This document shows positions 34,942-43,748 of a DNA stretch of 64,000 nucleotides, piece after piece (position 1 is the stretch's first letter; each line of letters starts with the position of its first letter). Below the pieces are notes generated by a model. That model was not told the DNA's origin. It made no database searches and saw only the letters and a program-made list of their open reading frames with translations. Origin of the DNA: Azospirillum tabaci. Lineage in GTDB: Bacteria; Pseudomonadota; Alphaproteobacteria; Azospirillales; Azospirillaceae. A program made the translations under genes and the position numbers. The stretch covers positions 20,869-84,868 of the forward strand of contig NZ_JACCJY010000028.1 in the NCBI RefSeq assembly GCF_014596085.1. Reading direction: 5' to 3'.

Positions 34942-35652
34942 ATGAACGGCGGACACACGGTGGCGGCCTTCGATGCCGAACTGGGGCGCCTGCACCAGAT
35001 CATCGTGACCATGGGGCAACGGGTGGAAAGCCAGTTCGCCGCCGCTTTGGAGGCCATCGCGGAGCGGGACGCCGGCAAAGCCGCGCGGGTGGTTGAGGCC
35101 GACGCCGAGATCGACCGGCTGGAACTGGAGCTGGAATCCCTGAGCGTACGCTTGCTGGCCCTGCGTCAGCCGGTGGCCAAGGATCTGCGCGACATCGTAT
35201 CGGCGCTCAAGATCGCCTCCAATCTGGAGCGCATGGGCGATTTCGCAAGCTCGGTGGCCAAGCGCGCGGTCACTCTGGCGGAAATCCCGGTCGAACCGCC
35301 CGTCGCGTCGCTGGCCTGGATGGGCGAGACGGTGCTCGGCATGATCCGCGACGTGGTCGCGGCCTATGACGAACAGGATGCCGAGCGGGCGATGGCCGTC
35401 CGCAACCGGGATGGGCAGGTCGATGCCGCCTACACCAGCCTGTTCCGGGAATTCCTGACCTACATGATGGAGTCGCCGGCGCAGATCACCGGCTGCACCC
35501 ACCTGCTGTTCGTGGCGAAGTCCATTGAGCGGGCCGGGGACCACGCCACGAACGTGGCTGAAAACATCTGCTACATCGTTCAGGGACGGCTGCCGTCCGA
35601 GGAGCGGACCAAGGGCGATCTCAGCAGCTTCACGGTGGTGGAGAAGGAGTGA
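34942..35652 (+). CDS. phoU: Phosphate-signalling protein PhoU
   Basis: The 236-residue PhoU has two copies of the three-helix PhoU domain. Metal-binding motifs of the family are visible in IASNLERMGDFASSVAKRA and FVAKSIERAGDHATNVAENI (E-R-x-G-D). PhoU links the Pst phosphate transporter to the PhoR/PhoB system and turns signalling off under high phosphate. Here no pst, phoB or phoR gene is adjacent, which is less common. The start ATG at 34942 follows AAGGAAAAGGGG. Confidence 0.93.
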   Translation: MNGGHTVAAFDAELGRLHQIIVTMGQRVESQFAAALEAIAERDAGKAARVVEADAEIDRLELELESLSVRLLALRQPVAKDLRDIVSALKIASNLERMGDFASSVAKRAVTLAEIPVEPPVASLAWMGETVLGMIRDVVAAYDEQDAERAMAVRNRDGQVDAAYTSLFREFLTYMMESPAQITGCTHLLFVAKSIERAGDHATNVAENICYIVQGRLPSEERTKGDLSSFTVVEKE

Positions 35653-35700
35653 GGGCACGCAATGCGCGCCCATGACGTTGTCCGTGGCCGCCGTGGCGCT

Positions 35701-35925
35701 TCAGTGCTTGGGGCGCCAGCCGCTGCCGTCCGGTTCGTAACGTCGCCGGACCGCGGCCCAGGCGACCTTGTGGGCCAGACGTTCGCGTTGCAGGGCCTGA
35801 CGCGCTTCTGGCGACCGGCAGGCTTGCCATGTGTGATTGAAGGCCGAACGGTAAATGTCCTGCGCGGGCGGCGGCAGGCATCGCTTCACCGATTCGGGCA
35901 GTTCGGTGTTCCTGCGGAAGGTCAT
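35701..35925 (-). CDS. ChaB-like small protein
   Basis: The 74-residue protein matches the ChaB fold: MTFRRNTELPESVKRCLPPPAQDIYRSAFNHTW, then QRERLAHKVAWAAVRRRYEPDG. ChaB of E. coli (76 residues) is encoded with the ChaA Ca2+/H+ antiporter, but its function is unclear and homologues are common without chaA. The start at 35925 gives the family N-terminus; a longer frame upstream is not conserved. Confidence 0.82.
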   Translation of the reverse strand: MTFRRNTELPESVKRCLPPPAQDIYRSAFNHTWQACRSPEARQALQRERLAHKVAWAAVRRRYEPDGSGWRPKH

Positions 35926-36062
35926 CGGGCATTCCTCCGTCTTATGGTTGCTTGATTGCCTCCAGTATAGCCGCCATTCCACTGGAGCCCGTAGGGCTTT
36001 TTCCTGCGACGTTGGAGGTAGGCGGCGGCGGTGGACGGCTTAGGCCGAAGGTTTGAGGCACG

Positions 36063-36099
36063 AAAAAAGCCCTTCCCCAATCGGTGGGGAAGGGCTTTT
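36063..36099 (-). terminator. Bidirectional terminator
   Basis: AAAAAAGCCCTTCCCC and GGGGAAGGGCTTTT form a perfect stem around AATCGGT. The A run on one side and T run on the other allow it to stop transcription in both directions; it ends the HTH gene that finishes at 36145 on the - strand. Confidence 0.85.
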
Positions 36100-36144
36100 C
36101 GATGAACCAAGCAGCGTTGCGAAGACCCGTACTGATGGCCTGTC

Positions 36145-37005
36145 TTACGGAGTGCGGCGCGCGGTGCGGTGCGCCGGGATCGGGATGGGCCGGATCGCCT
36201 GCTCTTCACGGCGGCTGGCCGACATGTCGATCTCGATGCGGGCCAGAGCCTTGCGCAGCTCGTGCACCGCTTCCGACAGCGTCTGGATCGACGCTTCGCC
36301 CGGCTGCTGGCGCCAGCCGCGGTAGGCGTTCAGGCAACCGCGCGCGGTGTCGCGCAGCCTGGCCTCGACGGCATCGACCGGCGGAGGATTGGTGCCGGCG
36401 GGGCGGCTTCCATCCGCCGCGGCGGGCTGCGGAGCGGTTTGGGCGGGGGCTCCCGTCGGCTGGACCGGGGCCGGCTGAACCGGCACCGGCTGGGCAGCCG
36501 GCTGCGGCTCCGGACGGTTGAGGCGCAGCGTCTCGGTCTGAGCGGGAGCGGACGGCTGCGGCGGAGCGGGCTGGGGAGCTGCTGCGGCCGGGGCTGCGGC
36601 CGGAGCCGCCGTTTGGGCGGCCGGAGCCGGAGCCGGAGCCGTGACCGGGGCGGCGGCGCGGCGCGCGGGCTTGGCCGGTGCCGGTGCTTCGGAAGCAGCA
36701 ACCTCGGAAGCAGCAACCGGAGCGGGCGGCGGCTCCTCCGCCATGGCGTCGCCGGCCGGCGCTTCCGCGGCGTCGCCGGCGGTTCCCTCTTCGGCCGGCG
36801 CATCCTTGTCGCTGGCCGCGTCGCTGGCTGCCTCGGCCTTGCGGATGATGTAGGAAATGGCGCTCGGCGTGCATTCGAATTCACGCGCGATCGCCGACAG
36901 GGTAGCGCCGGAACGGTAACGCTCAAGAATCTGCGGCCACGCCGACTGGGGGATTCGTCCGCGCTTCTTCGGAGCCTCCGGTTCGGACCCGGTTTCTGCG
37001 TTCAT
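36145..37005 (-). CDS. HTH protein with Ala/Pro-rich linker
   Basis: The 286-residue protein has an N-terminal HTH (about 12-58: RGRIPQSAWPQILERYRSGA, TLSAIAREFECTPSAISYII) like the homeodomain-type fold of resolvases and transposases. A linker of about 150 residues is nearly all Ala and Pro. A C-terminal helical domain follows (about 208-270: RDTARGCLNAYRGWRQQPGE, LSEAVHELRKALARIEIDMS). It looks like a chromosomal DNA-binding regulator, not part of a mobile element, since no catalytic domain or ends are found. I do not recognise a named family. The ATG at 37005 is preferred over the one at 37041. Confidence 0.65.
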   Translation of the reverse strand: MNAETGSEPEAPKKRGRIPQSAWPQILERYRSGATLSAIAREFECTPSAISYIIRKAEAASDAASDKDAPAEEGTAGDAAEAPAGDAMAEEPPPAPVAASEVAASEAPAPAKPARRAAAPVTAPAPAPAAQTAAPAAAPAAAAPQPAPPQPSAPAQTETLRLNRPEPQPAAQPVPVQPAPVQPTGAPAQTAPQPAAADGSRPAGTNPPPVDAVEARLRDTARGCLNAYRGWRQQPGEASIQTLSEAVHELRKALARIEIDMSASRREEQAIRPIPIPAHRTARRTP

Positions 37006-37455
37006 TATGTCGCTCGGTTGCCAAAGTGAATTTTGAGTCATGCGTACGCTGCTTGGGCCGTATCGCGCGCCTTCTGACGCAGTGGCACGCGGGCGCGTGC
37101 ACGAGCATCACGTCAGGAGCCGTTTTTGCGTGCGATGTTGTCGGTAAAGATGAATATCGGGAACTTGCTGGGAAAATGCCAGAAGAACTTTGCGCCGCAT
37201 GGAAAAATTGCGCTTAGGCGGGTTGCCGGAGCCTTAGTCCGAAGGCTGGATTGCCTTGTGGCGTCGCCCGTGCGAACCGCATAGGAACATCCGCGGATAA
37301 GAATTTTAAAAACTGTATTTCACGAATCGGTCGTGCAGGAAGCGGTTGCATAGAGGTTTGAAAATCCGCGGCGGTCCGGAATGCGTTGCGGAGTGTTCTG
37401 TTGACGTGTAGCGCCCATTGCATGGTGCGCGCTGTCCGACAGGCGGAGTTTGTTC
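37006..37455. promoter_or_regulatory. Divergent intergenic region of the HTH and protease genes
   Basis: About 450 bases, lower in GC than the flanks, must contain both promoters. A small hairpin AGCCTT-N6-AAGGCT is at 37230-37247. I found no convincing sigma32, EcfG or sigma54 site and no open frame that looks like a gene. Confidence 0.4.
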
Positions 37456-39105
37456 ATGCCGCATTCCATCGATCGATTCCGGGCCCGGTCCGGCTTCGTC
37501 CGGCGCCAAGCTGGATTGAAGACCGGATTGACGAGTGGATCTGCGTCGCGATCGGCGGCGCCCGCCGCGTCTGCGGGGCTTGTCGCCGCCATCCTGGCTT
37601 TCTCGGCACCAGTGTTCGCGCAGGATGCGGGAAGGGACGCCGCTGTGGCCCCGGCCGCCCCGCCGCTGGCGTCCGTCCTGCCGCCCAACGCCCCCCCGAC
37701 CTTCGCCGAACTCGCAGAAAAGCAGTTGGACGCCGTGGTCTTCATATCCACCACGCAGGCGCCCCCGCAGGGCGGTCCGCAAGCGGGACCGCGCGGACCG
37801 GAGATGCCCGGCTTTCCGCCCGGTTCGCCCTTCGAGGAATTTTTCCGTGAGTTCCGCGACCGCCAACGCGGCCAGCCGCAACAGCAACAGCAACAGCAAC
37901 AGGCGCCGCGCCCAACGGCGGCGCTGGGCTCCGGCTTCATCATCGACCCGGCGGGCTTCGTCGTCACCAACAGCCATGTGGTGTCCGAGGCAGCGGAGAT
38001 TTCCGTCACCATGCACGACGGCACGAAGCTGCCCGCGAAGCTCGTCGGCGTGGACGGGCCGACCGACCTTGCCGTTTTGAAGGTGGACAGCAAGAAGCCG
38101 CTGGTCGCCGCCCCCTGGGGTGACAGCGAGGCGTTGCGGGTCGGCGACTGGGTGGTCGCCATCGGCAACCCCTTCGGCCTCGGCGGGTCGGTGACGGCGG
38201 GCATCCTGTCCGCGCGGCAGCGCGACATCCAACAGGGGCCGTACGACGACTATCTGCAGACCGACGCATCGATCAACCGGGGCAATTCCGGCGGGCCGCT
38301 CTACAACCTCAACGGCGAGGTGATCGGAATCAACACGGCCATCTATTCGCCGACCGGCGGGTCGGTGGGCATCGGCTTCGCCATCCCGTCCTCCGTCGCG
38401 CGTCCGGTCATCGAGCAATTGCGCGACCATGGGCAGGTGCGCCGCGGCTGGCTGGGCGTGCAGGTGCAGAGCGTGACTCCGGACATCGCCGAGAGCCTCG
38501 GCATGCAGGAGCCGGCGGGCGCCCTGGTGACCAGCGTGTCGCCGGAGGGCCCGGCGGGGAAAGGCGGCGTCCGCCAGGGCGACGTCATCACCCGTTTCAA
38601 CGGCGAGTCCATCGAACAGATGCGCGAGTTGCCGCGCGTCGTCGCCGCGACCAAGATCGGGTCTTCCGTGCCGCTGGAACTGGTGCGCGAGGGCAGGGCG
38701 GAGACTCTGACCGTGACGGTGGGCGAACTGGAATCGAAGGAGCAGGTCGCGCTGTCCGGGTCGAGCGGAGCGCCGCCCCCGGAAACCACGGTCGACAGCA
38801 AGCAGGTCCTCGGCCTGACCCTGTCGCAACTGACCCCCGGTCTGCGCGACAGCTTCTCCATCAATCCCGACGTCGAGGGGGTGGTGGTGACCGAGGTCGG
38901 CGATGCCAGCGCCGCCAGCGAGCGCGGGATCGAGGCCGGCGACGTCATCGTGGAGGCCGGGCAGGAGCCGGTGAAGACGCCGGAGGATCTGAACCGTCTG
39001 GTCGACGACGCGCGCAGCCAGGGGCGCAAGACCGTGCTGATGCTGCTCAGCCGCGACGGCGACCTCCGCTACGTGCCGATGCCGATCGAAGACCGCAAGG
39101 GCTGA
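37456..39105 (+). CDS. degP: Do-family periplasmic serine protease (HtrA/DegP)
   Basis: The 549-residue protein has a long basic start, a membrane/signal segment at about 37-57 (AASAGLVAAILAFSAPVFAQ), a trypsin-like domain with His174, Asp204 and Ser278 (NRGNSGGPLYN), and two PDZ domains (about 320-410 and 440-545). It degrades or refolds damaged envelope proteins. The loop before the protease core carries a Gln run of about eight residues encoded by CAACAG repeats. The ATG at 37456 is placed 7 bases behind GGAG; a TTG at 37450 is the alternative. Confidence 0.93.
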   Translation: MPHSIDRFRARSGFVRRQAGLKTGLTSGSASRSAAPAASAGLVAAILAFSAPVFAQDAGRDAAVAPAAPPLASVLPPNAPPTFAELAEKQLDAVVFISTTQAPPQGGPQAGPRGPEMPGFPPGSPFEEFFREFRDRQRGQPQQQQQQQQAPRPTAALGSGFIIDPAGFVVTNSHVVSEAAEISVTMHDGTKLPAKLVGVDGPTDLAVLKVDSKKPLVAAPWGDSEALRVGDWVVAIGNPFGLGGSVTAGILSARQRDIQQGPYDDYLQTDASINRGNSGGPLYNLNGEVIGINTAIYSPTGGSVGIGFAIPSSVARPVIEQLRDHGQVRRGWLGVQVQSVTPDIAESLGMQEPAGALVTSVSPEGPAGKGGVRQGDVITRFNGESIEQMRELPRVVAATKIGSSVPLELVREGRAETLTVTVGELESKEQVALSGSSGAPPPETTVDSKQVLGLTLSQLTPGLRDSFSINPDVEGVVVTEVGDASAASERGIEAGDVIVEAGQEPVKTPEDLNRLVDDARSQGRKTVLMLLSRDGDLRYVPMPIEDRKG

Positions 39106-39209
39106 GGGCGGCCAGAGGCTGCCCCCAAGGGCCGTCCCAACCTTTTCCTCTACCGTTTGCCGGGCGGCGGGAGTAATTTGCCCGCCACTTGGCGAATGGG
39201 ATTAATCCA

Positions 39210-39968
39210 GTGAGCGTAGATTCCGAGGGCCGTCCGCCCGTGCGGCTGTCGGTCGTGGTTCCGGTCTTCAACGAAGCCGAAAACGTCCTTCCCCTTCTCG
39301 AAGAGATCGAGCGCGCGCTGTCGCCGGCCGACGTGCTGGGCCGCGCCTTCGAGGTGATCTATGTGGACGATGGGTCCAGCGACGACACGCTGACGCGCCT
39401 CGCGCCCGTGGTCGCCGCCGGCCGTCTGCGGCTGGTCCGCCATGTCCGCCGGTCCGGCCAGAGCGCGGCCGTGCGCACCGGGGTGAAGGCGGCGCGCGGG
39501 GAGTGGATCGCCACCCTCGACGGCGACGGCCAGAACGATCCCGCCGACATCCCCGCCCTGTTCGCTCTGGCCGCCAAGGGCGGTCCGGATGCGCCGGTCC
39601 TGGTCGGCGGTCTGCGCAAGAAGCGGCAGGACACGCTGTCCAAGCGTCTGGCTTCGCGCTTCGCGAACGCTGTGCGGCAGTCCTTTCTCCAGGACGGCTG
39701 CACCGACAGCGGTTGCGGGCTGAAGCTGTTCCGCCGGGACGCCTTTCTCGATCTACCCTTCTTCGGGGCGATGCACCGCTTCCTGCCCGCCCTCTTCCGG
39801 TCGCACGGCCATCCGGTGGCCTATGTGCCGGTCAACCACCGCCCGCGGGAACGCGGCGTGTCCAAGTACACCAACTGGCGCCGCGGGCTGATCGGCGTGG
39901 TCGATCTGCTGGGCGTCTATTGGCTGAAGCGGCGCACCGCGTTGTCGCCAGCGGTCGAAGACCGCTGA
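39210..39968 (+). CDS. Family 2 polyprenyl-phosphate glycosyltransferase
   Basis: The 252-residue enzyme resembles dolichol-phosphate mannosyltransferase and ArnC/GtrB. It shows LSVVVPVFNEAENVLPLLEE, VIYVDDGSSDDTL, ATLDGDGQNDPADIP (donor/metal motif) and HRPRERGVSKYTNWRRGLIG with the conserved R-x-x-G-x-S-K-Y. It should transfer a sugar from a nucleotide donor to undecaprenyl phosphate. No C-terminal TM pair is evident. The LAB_N and ArnT-like genes that follow form a logical set. Start is GTG 39210; TTG 39189 is an alternative. Confidence 0.87.
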   Translation: MSVDSEGRPPVRLSVVVPVFNEAENVLPLLEEIERALSPADVLGRAFEVIYVDDGSSDDTLTRLAPVVAAGRLRLVRHVRRSGQSAAVRTGVKAARGEWIATLDGDGQNDPADIPALFALAAKGGPDAPVLVGGLRKKRQDTLSKRLASRFANAVRQSFLQDGCTDSGCGLKLFRRDAFLDLPFFGAMHRFLPALFRSHGHPVAYVPVNHRPRERGVSKYTNWRRGLIGVVDLLGVYWLKRRTALSPAVEDR

Positions 39969-39999
39969 ACCCTCCTCCGTCCGGACCGGTTGCCGCCCG

Positions 40000-40335
40000 A
40001 TGCTCGAACGCGCCATCGCCTGGTACCAGAGTCAAAGCACCGCCGACCTGATCTGGGTCGGCGTCGGCTTTTTTGCGCAAGCGCTCTTCATGATGCGCTT
40101 CGTCGTGCAGTGGATCGCCAGCGAGCGCGCCCGGCGCAGCATCGTGCCCGACCTCTTCTGGTACTTCTCCATCGGTGGTGGGGTTCTTCTGTTGGCCTAT
40201 TCGATCCAGCGGGGTGATCCGGTGTTCATGTTCGGGCAAGGGCTGGGCCTCATCATCTATTTCCGAAACCTCTATTTCGTCTGGAGCAATCGCCGGAGCG
40301 GCGGGGCGGACGGCAACGCGGCGGGCACGCCGTGA
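40000..40335 (+). CDS. LAB_N-domain membrane protein
   Basis: The 111-residue protein consists of the lipid-A-disaccharide-synthase N-terminal (LAB_N) domain alone. It has three hydrophobic helices, with GFFAQALFMMRFVVQWIASE and PDLFWYFSIGGGVLLLAYSI as typical wording. No LpxB catalytic domain is attached. It lies between a polyprenyl-phosphate sugar synthase and an ArnT-like transferase and overlaps the latter by four bases, so it may serve as the missing flippase or partner of that pathway. This last point is inference. Confidence 0.85.
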   Translation: MLERAIAWYQSQSTADLIWVGVGFFAQALFMMRFVVQWIASERARRSIVPDLFWYFSIGGGVLLLAYSIQRGDPVFMFGQGLGLIIYFRNLYFVWSNRRSGGADGNAAGTP

Positions 40336-42017
40336 GCGCGGTGCCGAACGCCTCGGGCAGCCGACTTCCGGTCCTGGCCTATCTGGCCCTGGCGGTGATC
40401 AGCGTCCTGCTGTTCCTGCCCGGCTTCTTCGATCTGCCGCCCTTCGACCGGGACGAGGCGCGCTTCGCCCAGGCGTCCCACCAGATGCTGGAAAGCGGCG
40501 ACTATGTGGACATCCGCTTCCAGGACGAAGCGCGCCACAAGAAGCCGGTGGGCATCTACTGGCTGCAGACCGCGGCGACGCGGCTGGTCGACGGACCAAG
40601 CGGGATGCCGAAGGAAATCTGGACCTTCCGCATTCCATCCCTGATCGGGGCGGTGCTGGCGGTGCTGGCGACGGCCTGGACCGGGACGCGGATGTTCGGC
40701 GGGACGGTCGGGTTCCTCGCCGGGCTGATGTTGGCCTCCTGCGTCGTGCTGGGCGTCGAGGCGCGCATGGCGAAGACCGACGCGGTGCTGCTCTCCACCA
40801 TCGTGATCGGGCAGGCGGCGCTGGCCAGCCTCTATCTGAACCGCCATGCGGAGCGGTCCGGGTGGGCGGCGCCTCTCGCCTTCTGGATCGCCGCGGGGAT
40901 CGGCATCCTCATCAAGGGACCCATCGTCCTTCTGGTGTCCGGCACCACGGCGCTGGTGCTGGCGGTGCTGGACCGCCGGGCCGGCTGGCTGAAGCGGCTG
41001 CGCCCGCTGGTCGGGCTCGCCATCGTGGTCGCCATCGCAGCACCCTGGCTGATCGCCATCACCCTGAAGACCAAGGGCGCCTTCTTCGCCGAGTCGGTCG
41101 GCCACGACATGATGGGCAAGGTGGTCAGCGGGCAGGAGGCGAAGGGCCTGCCGCCCGGCTACTACCTGGGCACCTTCTGGGTGACCTTCGCGCCTTGGTC
41201 CTTCCTGGCGCTTCTGGCCGTTCCCTGGGCGTGGCGCCACCGCAAGGGCACCGGGCCGGTGGCGGACGCCGTGCGCTTCTGCATCGCCTGGATCGTCCCG
41301 AGCTGGCTGGTCTTCGAGGCGGTGCCAACCAAGCTGCTGCACTACACGCTTCCGGTCTTCCCGGCCATTGCCATCCTGACCGCCGCGGCGGCGCGCGAGC
41401 ATTTCCTGCGCCGTGCCGACGCGCCGCGATGGGCTCTGTTCTCGGTCGCCACCGCTCTCGGGGCCATCGGGTTCGGCGCTCTGACCGTCGCGGTCGCGGT
41501 GATTCCCTATCTGGTGGACGGGCGCGTCGATCCGGTGGCGATCGCCACGCTGCCGGTGGTCCTGGTGCTGTACGCGCTGGCCGTACGCCTGTTCGCCCAG
41601 CGCCGCGAGAAGCCGGGTTTCGCGGCGGGTCTGGCGGCGGCGGCGGCGCTGTACGCGGCCACCTACGGCGCGGTTCTGCCGGGCATCGACGGTGTGTGGA
41701 TCAGCCGGCAGGCCGCGCGGACGGTCGCGGCGGTGCGCCCCTGCGCCGACAGCGTGGTCGCCTCCGCCGGCTATTCCGAACCGAGCCTCGTCTTCCTGCT
41801 GGGGACCGATACGCGCCTGACCCACGGGACGGAAGCCGCCGCCCATCTGGCCGAGAATCCCTCCTGCGGGCTGGCTCTGGTGACGGACCGTGAGGAGACG
41901 GAGTTCCGCGCCGCCCTGAAGGGGGCGGAGCCGGTGCCGCTCGGCCGGTTCACCGGCTTCAACTACAACACCGGCAAGCGGCTGACCCTGACGCTCTACG
42001 GCGCGGCGCGCCCCTGA
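40332..42017 (+). CDS. ArnT/GT39-like glycosyltransferase
   Basis: The 561-residue integral membrane enzyme has about twelve hydrophobic helices. The first periplasmic loop holds the PMT/ArnT motif FDRDEARFAQASHQMLESGD with Asp-Glu for catalysis, then RHKKPVGIYWLQ. ArnT moves a sugar from undecaprenyl phosphate to lipid A; other members act on glycans or proteins. With the polyprenyl-sugar synthase and the LAB_N protein it should decorate an envelope lipid or glycan. No arnA/B/D genes are near, so aminoarabinose is not implied. GTG start at 40332. Confidence 0.87.
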   Translation: MSAVPNASGSRLPVLAYLALAVISVLLFLPGFFDLPPFDRDEARFAQASHQMLESGDYVDIRFQDEARHKKPVGIYWLQTAATRLVDGPSGMPKEIWTFRIPSLIGAVLAVLATAWTGTRMFGGTVGFLAGLMLASCVVLGVEARMAKTDAVLLSTIVIGQAALASLYLNRHAERSGWAAPLAFWIAAGIGILIKGPIVLLVSGTTALVLAVLDRRAGWLKRLRPLVGLAIVVAIAAPWLIAITLKTKGAFFAESVGHDMMGKVVSGQEAKGLPPGYYLGTFWVTFAPWSFLALLAVPWAWRHRKGTGPVADAVRFCIAWIVPSWLVFEAVPTKLLHYTLPVFPAIAILTAAAAREHFLRRADAPRWALFSVATALGAIGFGALTVAVAVIPYLVDGRVDPVAIATLPVVLVLYALAVRLFAQRREKPGFAAGLAAAAALYAATYGAVLPGIDGVWISRQAARTVAAVRPCADSVVASAGYSEPSLVFLLGTDTRLTHGTEAAAHLAENPSCGLALVTDREETEFRAALKGAEPVPLGRFTGFNYNTGKRLTLTLYGAARP

Positions 42018-42146
42018 ACGTACCGGAATGGGGTGTCCACCGGATGGAGGCCGCGGGCTGAGTAACCCGCCTCCTCCCTGGACATGCGCGGCCGCATCCG
42101 GCGGAATCCGTCTTCCACACGCAAAAGTATGGAAGGCCGCCGTGTC

Positions 42147-42539
42147 ATGCTTCGAACGATGACTGTAGCGACCCTCGCGGTGCTGGCCTTTGCCGCACCC
42201 GCCGAAGCGCAGAGGCAGGAATACCCCTCCTGGGTGTATGAGGAGATGGTGCCGACCGGCCCCCACATGCGCCGCATGGAGGAGGCTCAGCCGATTCCCG
42301 GGGCACGGCCGTCCCATTGGGGCGCCATGGGCAACGGCGAGCAGTTCCGCGCCGGTTCGCGCGGCTACGGCACCGATCCGGCCCGCGCCACCCCGTCCTA
42401 CTCCCGGACCAATTCGCTGACACCGCCGGTCCGCGATGCCCGCGGCGCAGCGGCGGCAGCGCGCAGGGGCGGCGGGGACAATATGCCCGGTACCCCGCGC
42501 GAGGTGACGCTCAATCCGGAATACACCTTCGAGCGGTAG
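42147..42539 (+). CDS. Small exported protein of unknown function
   Basis: The 130-residue product has a signal peptide (MLRTMTVATLAVLAFAAPAEAQ). The mature part is polar and rich in Arg, Gly and Pro with no recognised domain. The start at 42147 gives the best signal peptide behind GGAAGG; ATGs at 42084 and 42129 are other options. Its 3' end overlaps the convergent ROK gene by 29 bases. Function cannot be assigned. Confidence 0.6.
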   Translation: MLRTMTVATLAVLAFAAPAEAQRQEYPSWVYEEMVPTGPHMRRMEEAQPIPGARPSHWGAMGNGEQFRAGSRGYGTDPARATPSYSRTNSLTPPVRDARGAAAAARRGGGDNMPGTPREVTLNPEYTFER

Positions 42540-43479
42540 CCGCGGCCTCCTCGGGCCGCCAGAGCCAGGCGGCCCCGCGGACTCCGCTCGAATCGCCGTG
42601 GACGGCCCGGCGGACCGGCGTGTCCACGCTGTCCGAGAAGGTCCAGCGGGCGATAACCGGGGGTAGGGCGGCGTAGAGGAACCCCAGGTTCGACAGTCCG
42701 CCGCCCAGCACGATCACGTCCGGGTCCAGGACATTGACGATGCCCGCCAGCCCGCGCCCCAGCCGGTCCACCAGCCGGTCAAGGGTGGCACGGGCCGTAG
42801 CGTCGCCGCGCTCCGCCAGCGCCGCGATGGTTTCCACGGACAGGTCCGCTCCGGTGGTCCGGCGGTGGTCGGCGGCAACGGCGGGGCCGGACACGAAGGT
42901 CTCCAGGCAGCCCGACTTGCCGCAATAGCAGGCCGGTCCGGGCCGCTCGTCGTCGGTGGGCCAGGGCAGGGGATTGTGCCCCCATTCGCCGCCGATGGCG
43001 TTGCGACCGCCCAGCGGGCGGCCTTCGACGACGATTCCCGCCCCGCAGCCGGTGCCGAGGATCGCCGCGAAGACCACGCCGCAACCGGCCCCGGCCCCAT
43101 CCGCAGCCTCCGATACGGCCAGACAGTTGGCGTCGTTCTCGATCCGCACCGGACGCTCGAGCGCCATGGCCAGATCGCGGTCGAAGGGCTTGCCGATCAG
43201 CCAGGTAGAGTTGGCGTTCTTCACCAGCCCGGTCGCCGGGGAAATGGAGCCGGGAATGCCGATCCCAACGGTGGCGCCCGTCGATCCCGCCGCGCTCTCC
43301 AGCCGTGCGACCAGGTCGGCGATGGTCCGCACCGTCGCGTCGTAGTCGCCGCGCGGGGAGGGGACGCGGAAGCGGGCGCGCTCCCCGCCGGTTGTGTCGA
43401 GCGCGATCCCCTCCGTCTTCGTGCCGCCGAGGTCGATGCCGATGCGGATGGCCGATGGGGTGCCGTCGGTGCGCTTCAT
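42511..43479 (-). CDS. ROK-family sugar kinase
   Basis: The 322-residue protein is a ROK kinase: IGIDLGGTKTEGIALD (phosphate motif), ENDANCLAVSEA (catalytic Asp), GTGCGAGIVVEG and the zinc motif GHNPLPWP followed by CYCGKSGCLETF. The closest types are fructokinase (Mak) and N-acetylglucosamine kinase (NagK); the sugar cannot be fixed from sequence. No HTH is present, so it is an enzyme and not a repressor. It is not next to sugar transport genes. The start at 43479 is where homology begins. Confidence 0.87.
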   Translation of the reverse strand: MKRTDGTPSAIRIGIDLGGTKTEGIALDTTGGERARFRVPSPRGDYDATVRTIADLVARLESAAGSTGATVGIGIPGSISPATGLVKNANSTWLIGKPFDRDLAMALERPVRIENDANCLAVSEAADGAGAGCGVVFAAILGTGCGAGIVVEGRPLGGRNAIGGEWGHNPLPWPTDDERPGPACYCGKSGCLETFVSGPAVAADHRRTTGADLSVETIAALAERGDATARATLDRLVDRLGRGLAGIVNVLDPDVIVLGGGLSNLGFLYAALPPVIARWTFSDSVDTPVRRAVHGDSSGVRGAAWLWRPEEAAATARRCIPD

Positions 43480-43748
43480 GGGAAAAGTGCCCTGATGTGT
43501 GGCCCGCGTCACAGACGGACGCCTGGGCTGTTGCAATACTGGGAAAGACCGGCAACCCGCAAGCCAAGCAACCGCCGCTTGGTGGATCGTCGCTTCCCGT
43601 CGACACCCGTGCCACAGGCTGGGACAAATGGTCTTTGCGCGGGTGATATGGGTTGACCGTCTGTCGGGATCTTGTAGAACCAGCGAAGGAGAGGGCGTGA
43701 TCCGTCGGATTCCGCCCGTCAATCAGGGCCACCGGAGCCGGACCAACG

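Noticed and set aside
36145..37005. Transposase remnant
   Set aside because: The HTH looks transposase-like, but there is no DDE or Ser/Tyr recombinase domain, no terminal inverted repeats and no target duplication, and the frame is intact over 286 codons.
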